Shown: one piece after another, positions 58,869 through 64,000 of the stretch
Position numbering within the stretch: position 1 is the first letter of the stretch
How the letters are laid out: each line of letters begins with the position of its first letter
NCBI RefSeq assembly: GCF_024746815.1
Contig: NZ_CP080525.1
Location: 5,698,501 to 5,762,500 of the forward strand
Direction: 5' to 3'
From: Mesorhizobium sp. AR07
GTDB taxonomy: Bacteria > Pseudomonadota > Alphaproteobacteria > Rhizobiales > Rhizobiaceae
Length of the DNA: 64,000 bases
The notes under the pieces: generated by a model
The model's input: the letters and a program-made list of their open reading frames with translations, nothing else
What the model was told of the DNA's origin: nothing
Database searches by the model: none
Position numbers and translations under genes: made by a program

Positions 58869-60221
58869 CTATTCGGAGCGCACAGTCGGGGGCGTCTCCA
58901 ATTGATCCGCTATGGCCTGCCAACGGTCGGCGAAATGGCCGTATGCGGTCTTGATCTGGACACCGACAGGAAGTTCTGGGCATTCATTCTCGCCATTGCT
59001 GCCCCAATTGACCCAACCGGACTGGCGCCGTTGGACGATCTGGAAAGCCCCTGACGGTTCCGATGTCCACCAGATCATGGCACGGCCAGTGGCCTCGTCG
59101 AATTCCACTGTCTTGTCGGCTGGACCGGGGAAGATCGTTTCGTGCTCGACGACCGACACGTCGATCGGCTGAGCTGTCAGAATCCAATGCCGGTCCGTGT
59201 GGTCGGCCTTGACATGCGCCGCGGCGCGCACCCGCGCGAGCCGCTCACGCAGTTCATCTTCACCGAGCACACCTTCCCACTTGCAGAACAGGCGCCAGTA
59301 GAGGTCCCAGTGGGCGGATTCGATATCGCTTAGATGCGAACGGAATTCCTCGAACTTCCGGCTCTGGTTGGCAGAGTTGGTCACCGTGTCGGCGACCAAC
59401 GCGACGAGTTCCCCAGCGTAGGGGTCGCCCGCACGGTATCGCGTTCCGCCATAGGCGGCGAAACGGTTGAACACAAGCTCGCCCTTACCGCCCTCGAACT
59501 CGTCGCCGACAGTGATCTTGTTGGTGACGGAGCGGCCGTTGATGACGGTCTGGAAGGGGTCGACCCTATAGCAGCGTTGGAAAAAGGGTGTCCCGTAGGT
59601 GAAGATCCAGTCGATCGAGAACCGCTTGCCCCTGAGTTCGTCCAGCAGGCCGTCCGGGATCGTGCCGTGCATCCGGTAATGGTGCATAATCGGACCGCTC
59701 TCCAGTGTCTCAATCTCCACGGTCGTGTGCTCGGGAGGGTTGATGAGGCCGTTCTCCGGGGTGAAGAAAGGCCCATAGAATCCGCCGATGGCGTTGTTGC
59801 CGGAGGGCAGCAGCTCGAAATCGTCGGCCAATGACCGAAAGTGGCGGATTCCCCACTTGGATGAACCGAGACCTTGCGCTGTACCTGAGCAGAGCTCGAG
59901 GTCGAATGCACCCGTATTAAGGCGCGCGAAGCAGTCTGCTTCTCTGCCCTTGAGAACAATGATGCCGGGAATGTCAGCAGAAGCAGGGTCGCATGGCTCG
60001 TCCAGCGTCAGTCGCAGACGGTCGCTGAAGCTTACGGTCGCCGTGAAACGCGTTTCGCCTGGCTTGGCGTCCCGCGTCAGCCGCTGGCACAATACCCGGT
60101 TGCCGGCGTCGTCTCGGGCCCACCAGAGTGCCCGCGGCAGGTCCGCTGCGACGGAAAAGATGATCGGCTCGTGGTCGCGCCGGCCTGCCAGAGGATCTGC
60201 AATGGTGACGGCAAGGGTCAT
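58869..60221 (-). CDS. Unfamiliar 450-residue protein of the ribose-type ABC operon
   Basis: I do not recognise a family. It starts MTLAVTIADPLAGRRDHEPI, has no signal peptide or membrane helix, and is rich in Trp, Tyr, Phe and Gly in a mainly beta pattern, for example NNAIGGFYGPFFTPENGLIN, IDWIFTYGTPFFQRCYRVDP and HWDLYWRLFCKWEGVLGE; the end reads GFQIVQRRQSGWVNWGSNGE. This composition recalls beta-sandwich or glycoside-active proteins. It follows the permease gene after 75 bases on the same strand, so it probably acts on the imported sugar in the cytoplasm. Confidence 0.7.
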   Translation of the reverse strand: MTLAVTIADPLAGRRDHEPIIFSVAADLPRALWWARDDAGNRVLCQRLTRDAKPGETRFTATVSFSDRLRLTLDEPCDPASADIPGIIVLKGREADCFARLNTGAFDLELCSGTAQGLGSSKWGIRHFRSLADDFELLPSGNNAIGGFYGPFFTPENGLINPPEHTTVEIETLESGPIMHHYRMHGTIPDGLLDELRGKRFSIDWIFTYGTPFFQRCYRVDPFQTVINGRSVTNKITVGDEFEGGKGELVFNRFAAYGGTRYRAGDPYAGELVALVADTVTNSANQSRKFEEFRSHLSDIESAHWDLYWRLFCKWEGVLGEDELRERLARVRAAAHVKADHTDRHWILTAQPIDVSVVEHETIFPGPADKTVEFDEATGRAMIWWTSEPSGAFQIVQRRQSGWVNWGSNGENECPELPVGVQIKTAYGHFADRWQAIADQLETPPTVRSE

Positions 60222-60296
60222 GGAGGTCCCTCCAGGAGAGAGTGGTGAGTTGGGGAGAGCGCTGCCGCGTCATGCGGGCTGGGGCGCCGCGGCGGT

Positions 60297-61335
60297 TTAT
60301 TGGCTTGATGCACCGGGTGGCGTGTTGCTGCGAAAGCGGAAGAGCCCCGGCCGCTGCTTCAGGCTGTCGATAGCGACGGCCAGGATGATGACCACACCCT
60401 TGATCAGCAACTGAGTGAAGAAGGGCACGTTGAGCAGGATCAAGCCGGTACCCAGCACACCAAGGATCACCGATCCTATGAGCGTTCCAACAATTCGGCC
60501 GCGGCCTCCGGCCAGACTGGTGCCGCCGAGCACGACCGCCGCGATGCGCGTCGAGTTCGTAGCCGGTGCCGGCGGTGGGCTGGGCCGAGATGACCCGGGC
60601 GGCGAAGATGACGCCGGCCAGGCCGGCGCAGCCGCCAGCCAGGACATAGACGGACGTGATGACCCGCCTGACGCGTACGCCGGCGAGCTTGGCCGCCTCC
60701 GCATTGCCGCCCACGGCATAGACATGGCGGCCATAGCGCGTCCGCTCCAGGGTGAACCAGACGGTCAGGTAGACGATCGCCATCACGATGACCGGCACAG
60801 GGATGCCCCAGAGATATCCATTGCCGATGTCCTTGAAGTTCAAGGAACTCGAAACGATCGGCTGGCCTGCGGTGATGGTGTAGGCAAGGCCGCGCAGGAA
60901 GGTCATCGTCCCCAGGGTGACGATGAATGGCGCGAGCGATAGGTAAGCGGTCAGGGCTCCGTTGACCAGGCCGCAGGCCGCGCCGACGGCAATGCCGACA
61001 CAGACAGCGGCGGGGGCGGGCACGCCCGCCATGGCGGCGATGACGGAGACCACACCGGAAACGGCAACGATCGATCCAACGGAAAGGTCGATGCCGCCGG
61101 TTAGGATGACGAGCGTCATACCTGCCGCCAGGATGGCGTTCACCGAGATGGCGCGCGCAATGTTGAGCAGGTTGTCGACACGGTTGAAGTTCGGAGCGAT
61201 GGCCGACATCAGGATTACCAGCGCGACCAGCACCATGAGAATGCCTATGCGGTCCCACCATTTGGCGAAATCGAAGGGCGCGCGATCCGGAGCGGTCGGC
61301 GTTGCCTGAGTGGTGTCGTCACGAGCCGTGTTCAC
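60297..61335 (-). pseudogene. Ribose-type ABC permease, frameshifted
   Basis: GTG 61335 (AGGAG nine bases upstream) overlaps the ATPase stop as GTGA. The protein is RbsC-like: multiple helices with TLVILTGGIDLSVGSIVAVS and the conserved GGNAEAAKLAGVRVRRVITS. After GTGYELDA the frame breaks because of one extra base near 60547; the other frame resumes with IAAVVLGGTSLAGGRGRIVG, a hallmark of the family, and ends at 60297. About 345 residues are restored. If real, the importer is dead; if a sequencing error, it is intact. Confidence 0.85.
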
Positions 61336-62855
61336 GGTTGCACTCCTGTGTTTCCGCGACGGCTCGCGGTGCCCGTCGCATGAAGCATCACTTCTTCTTC
61401 CGATGTTTCCTCCGAAACCAATTCTGACACGATCCTGCCCTCGCGCATGACCAGCAGGCGATCGCTTATCCCGATCGCCTCCGGCAGATCCGACGACATG
61501 ATCAGGAGCGCCTTTCCGGCGCGGGCCAGTTGGTCGATCTCCTCGTAGATCTCGCGCTTTGCACCGATGTCGACACCGCGGGTAGGCTCGTCGAGGATCA
61601 GCACCCTGGAATCGCGAAGCAGCCATCGGGCGAGTGCCGCCTTCTGCTGATTTCCCCCAGACAGAGCCTTCACAGGCAGCGAGATTGCGTTGAGCCGGAG
61701 TTTGAGCCGCTTCATCTGCTCCATGACGGCGTCGCGCCGTTCCGTGCGATTGACAACGCCTCCGGTGATGAAGCGGTCGAGTGAACTGATTGCAATGTTG
61801 TCCTCCACCGAATGTTCGAGGAACAGGCCTTGCTCCTTCCGGTTCTCGGGCACCATGCCAATGCCGTCGGTAATCGCCTCGAAGGGGTCCGACGGGCGAC
61901 TGGGGTGCCCTTCGATCCGGACTGAGCCCGCGGTGCGCGGGTCGGCGCCGAAAAGCAGGCGTCCGACTTCGGTTCTGCCGGAACCGATCAGTCCGGCCAT
62001 GCAGACCACCTCTCCGGCGCGGACCGAAAGGTCGACAGGGCCAACGCCTTCACCCGCGAGCCCCTCGACTTCGAGCACGGTGGCGCCAGGGGTGCGTTTG
62101 TCGTGGCGGTAGAGGTCGGCGACCGGACGGCCGACCATCATGCGGACCACGTCCTGCGGACTGATCTCGGCCAAGGTCCCGGACCCCACGTAGCCGCCAT
62201 CACGGAACACCGTAACCCGGTCCGCCAACTGCCAAACCTCCTCCATGCGGTGCGAAATATAGATGAGCCCCACGCCCGCCGAGCGCATCTGGCCTATGAT
62301 CCGATAGAGTTCCTGTGCCTCGGCTCGCGACAGCGCCGCGGTCGGTTCATCGAGCACGAGGACGCGGGCGTTTTCGCCAACGGCGCGCGCGATCTCCACC
62401 AATTGCTGCATGCCCAGGCTCAACGAGCCGAGCGGCCGCCGCGGATCGATCGTCGAGTGTATGCGTGCCAGTTTTTCGCGTGCCTGCTGCTCCATGCGGC
62501 GGCGGTCAAGCATGCCGAAGCGCGTGCGCGGCTCACGTCCAAGAGAGAGGTTCTCCGCGACCGTCATGTCGCGCACGGTGTTGAGCTCTTGGTGGATGAT
62601 GGCTATGCCATTGGCGGAAGCATCGATCGGGGAGCGAATCTCGACTTCGTGGCCATCGATGAGGATACGCCCCGCGTCGCGTTGGATATTACCGGCGAGG
62701 ATCTTCATGAGGGTCGACTTGCCCGCGCCATTCTCACCCATCAGCGCATGGACCTCGCCCGCTCTGAGGTCGAAGCGGACTTTGTTCAAGGCCAACGTGG
62801 CACCGAAGCGCTTGGAGACGCTTTCGAGGACAAGAAGCGGAGATTGGGTGCTCAT
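61332..62855 (-). CDS. Ribose-type ABC transporter ATPase
   Basis: The 507-residue protein is a tandem-domain sugar ATPase of the RbsA/MglA type. Domain 1: GENGAGKSTLMKILAGNI, SLGMQQLVEIARAV and VLVLDEPTAALS. Domain 2: AGLIGSGRTEVGRLLFGADP, LSGGNQQKAALARWLLRD and VLILDEPTRGVDIGAKREI. Domain 2 lacks a normal Walker A, as is usual here. MSTQSPLLVLESV at 62855 is the likely start. It partners with the binding protein upstream and the permease downstream. Confidence 0.92.
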   Translation of the reverse strand: MSTQSPLLVLESVSKRFGATLALNKVRFDLRAGEVHALMGENGAGKSTLMKILAGNIQRDAGRILIDGHEVEIRSPIDASANGIAIIHQELNTVRDMTVAENLSLGREPRTRFGMLDRRRMEQQAREKLARIHSTIDPRRPLGSLSLGMQQLVEIARAVGENARVLVLDEPTAALSRAEAQELYRIIGQMRSAGVGLIYISHRMEEVWQLADRVTVFRDGGYVGSGTLAEISPQDVVRMMVGRPVADLYRHDKRTPGATVLEVEGLAGEGVGPVDLSVRAGEVVCMAGLIGSGRTEVGRLLFGADPRTAGSVRIEGHPSRPSDPFEAITDGIGMVPENRKEQGLFLEHSVEDNIAISSLDRFITGGVVNRTERRDAVMEQMKRLKLRLNAISLPVKALSGGNQQKAALARWLLRDSRVLILDEPTRGVDIGAKREIYEEIDQLARAGKALLIMSSDLPEAIGISDRLLVMREGRIVSELVSEETSEEEVMLHATGTASRRGNTGVQP

Positions 62856-62874
62856 GGCAGTCTCACGGGTCTGA

Positions 62875-62905
62875 GGCGGGGAGCGGCGCAAGGCCGCTCC
62901 CCGCC
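62875..62905 (-). promoter_or_regulatory. Strong stem-loop between binding protein and ATPase
   Basis: A perfect 13-bp stem (GGCGGGGAGCGGC with its complement) and 5-base loop lie 19 bases after the binding-protein stop. It is the classic receptor-protecting intercistronic hairpin. Confidence 0.7.
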
Positions 62906-62924
62906 GGGCTGGTCTGGGAGATGG

Positions 62925-63878
62925 TTACCAGCCGGGATACTGGGTGACGTTGTCGCGAGTGACGAGAACGCTTTCGATGAGGATTGTTTTGTCCTTCGGC
63001 GCCTTGCCGGCAATCATGTCCTGCGCGACCTTGACCGCCTGGCGCACCATCTCTGCCGGGTTCTGCGTGGCGGAGCCGATGAACGGCGACCCTTCCCGCT
63101 TCAGCTCGGCGACCGCTTCAGGGCTGCCATCCACGCCGGTGACCTTGATCTGGCTGGTCTTGCCGGCCTGTTCGACAGCGAGCACCGCGCCGAGCGCCGA
63201 GGGGTCGTTCATGCCGAAGATGCCAGTGACATCCGGGTTGGCCGTCAGCATATCGGTCGTCACGGCGAGGCCCGAGGCGCGGTCATTCTTCGAGGCCTGC
63301 TGGCCAACGATCTTGATGCCGGGAAACTTCGCTGCGACCGTTTTGCAGCCGTTGATACGGTCGATGATGGTCTGAATGGGTGTGCCGTCCACCAACAGCA
63401 CCTGACCCTTTCCGCCCATTTGCTGGAAGAGGTACTCGCACGATTTCTCGCCCGCCTGTACCGCATTGGTCATGATCACCGCGTCGGCGCCGTGAGCCGG
63501 AGTATCGACCGCGATGACGATGATGCCGGCATCCTTGGCCCGCTGGATAGCCGGCTCGATGCCGGCTTCGTCTACCGCGGAAATGACGATCAGATTGACG
63601 CCCTGCTGCATGAAGGCGTCGATCTGGGTGTTTTGATTGGCCAGGTCGAGTTGCGCGTCCTGCACGTTGACGGTGGCGCCGATCTGCTTGGCGGCATCTT
63701 CCGCGCCCTTCGTCATGGCGGAAAAGAACGGATTGGACATATCCTGCACCATCAGGCCAATCTTCTCGATCTTGCTGGGAAGCTTGCCTTCCGCCGCGGC
63801 CGGGGCTACCCCCAAGGACAAGCCGAGCGCCACAAGGGACGCAGCAGTCATAAGCTGGATACTGGTCTTTGCTTTCAT
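62925..63878 (-). CDS. Ribose-type sugar-binding protein
   Basis: The 317-residue periplasmic receptor has a signal peptide (to about Ala29, APAAA) and the RbsB pattern IGLMVQDMSNPFFSAMTKGA, IVISAVDEAGIEPAIQRAKD and TGIFGMNDPSALGAVLAVEQ. The ligand is likely a pentose, polyol or related sugar. GGAGGAAG precedes the ATG. It leads the operon, and a LacI-type site lies upstream. Confidence 0.9.
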   Translation of the reverse strand: MKAKTSIQLMTAASLVALGLSLGVAPAAAEGKLPSKIEKIGLMVQDMSNPFFSAMTKGAEDAAKQIGATVNVQDAQLDLANQNTQIDAFMQQGVNLIVISAVDEAGIEPAIQRAKDAGIIVIAVDTPAHGADAVIMTNAVQAGEKSCEYLFQQMGGKGQVLLVDGTPIQTIIDRINGCKTVAAKFPGIKIVGQQASKNDRASGLAVTTDMLTANPDVTGIFGMNDPSALGAVLAVEQAGKTSQIKVTGVDGSPEAVAELKREGSPFIGSATQNPAEMVRQAVKVAQDMIAGKAPKDKTILIESVLVTRDNVTQYPGW

Positions 63879-63982
63879 GTTTCTTCCTCCTGTTGTCTGC
63901 CGCCGTGATGTGACGGCAAATTCTGTCTCGCCAACTTCCAGGCCGCGACTTTCACCGTGGCCAGATTCCGGTTTTCGAGCCG

Positions 63983-63996
63983 CCTAATCGTTTAGG
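63983..63996. promoter_or_regulatory. LacI-family operator candidate
   Basis: CCTAATCGTTTAGG has the inverted repeat around a central CG typical of LacI/GalR operators, in the upstream region of the binding-protein gene, 105 bases before its start. The regulator is probably beyond the window. Confidence 0.5.
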
Positions 63997-64000
63997 TTAA

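Overview
The window looks like an alpha-proteobacterial, Mesorhizobium-type chromosome or accessory region. The evidence is the high GC, a DUF768 gene (a family I know almost only from Mesorhizobium), alpha-proteobacterial CsgH, an MctP-type symporter with its DUF3311 partner, rhizobial palindromic intergenic elements, and dense ABC and TRAP uptake operons. The species assignment is inference. No rRNA, tRNA or CRISPR array was recognised.

Layout. (1) 1-12.7 kb is a mosaic accessory stretch. It starts with the 3' end of glutathione-dependent formaldehyde dehydrogenase and then holds tiny ORFs, short Rhizobiales hypothetical genes and remnants: a nonsense-mutated DUF2285 gene, a dead duplicate of a zinc-site microprotein, an MFS C-terminal half and a UvrD-helicase scrap. 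A 2,497-bp IS21-family element sits inside a small exported-protein gene, with 29-bp perfect terminal repeats, a 9-bp target duplication and a frameshifted istA. (2) 12.7-19 kb carries a Kup potassium transporter, an FAD monooxygenase, and two curlin genes flanking csgH with no csgG/E/F in view. Both curlin genes have a CTGAAC-N5-CTGAAC direct repeat upstream. (3) 19.2-27.4 kb is a TRAP transporter (dctP-Q-M), a class III aminotransferase and a QuiC1-type 3-dehydroshikimate dehydratase, read away from a divergent LysR regulator and abutting a 5'-truncated thiolase. (4) 27.7-39.6 kb is a two-armed carbohydrate ABC locus under a ROK regulator. The minus arm is ROK, M81 peptidase, M24-like protein, ATPase, a two-subunit GMC dehydrogenase and a frameshifted Gfo/Idh/MocA oxidoreductase. 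The plus arm is the binding protein and two permeases. (5) 39.6-44 kb holds remnants, a patatin-like lipase, a broken second kup, DUF3311 plus mctP, and a shortened BTLCP cysteine peptidase. (6) 44.1-52.9 kb is one 2,923-residue autotransporter with three 399-bp tandem repeats. (7) 53.3-58.7 kb has a C-terminally truncated AraC gene, three SDR genes (one frameshifted), a frameshifted flavin reductase and a LysR gene. (8) 58.9-64 kb is a ribose-type ABC operon (binding protein, ATPase, frameshifted permease) followed by an unfamiliar 450-residue protein, with a LacI-type operator at the window edge.

How the genes fit together. The window is dominated by substrate capture: TRAP for an organic acid, two sugar-type ABC systems and a monocarboxylate symporter, each beside its catabolic enzymes and regulator. 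Surface structures (curli, autotransporter) are the second theme. Six frameshifts, one nonsense mutation and several truncations show that the region is decaying or was assembled with indel errors; distinguishing these matters for every gene marked broken.
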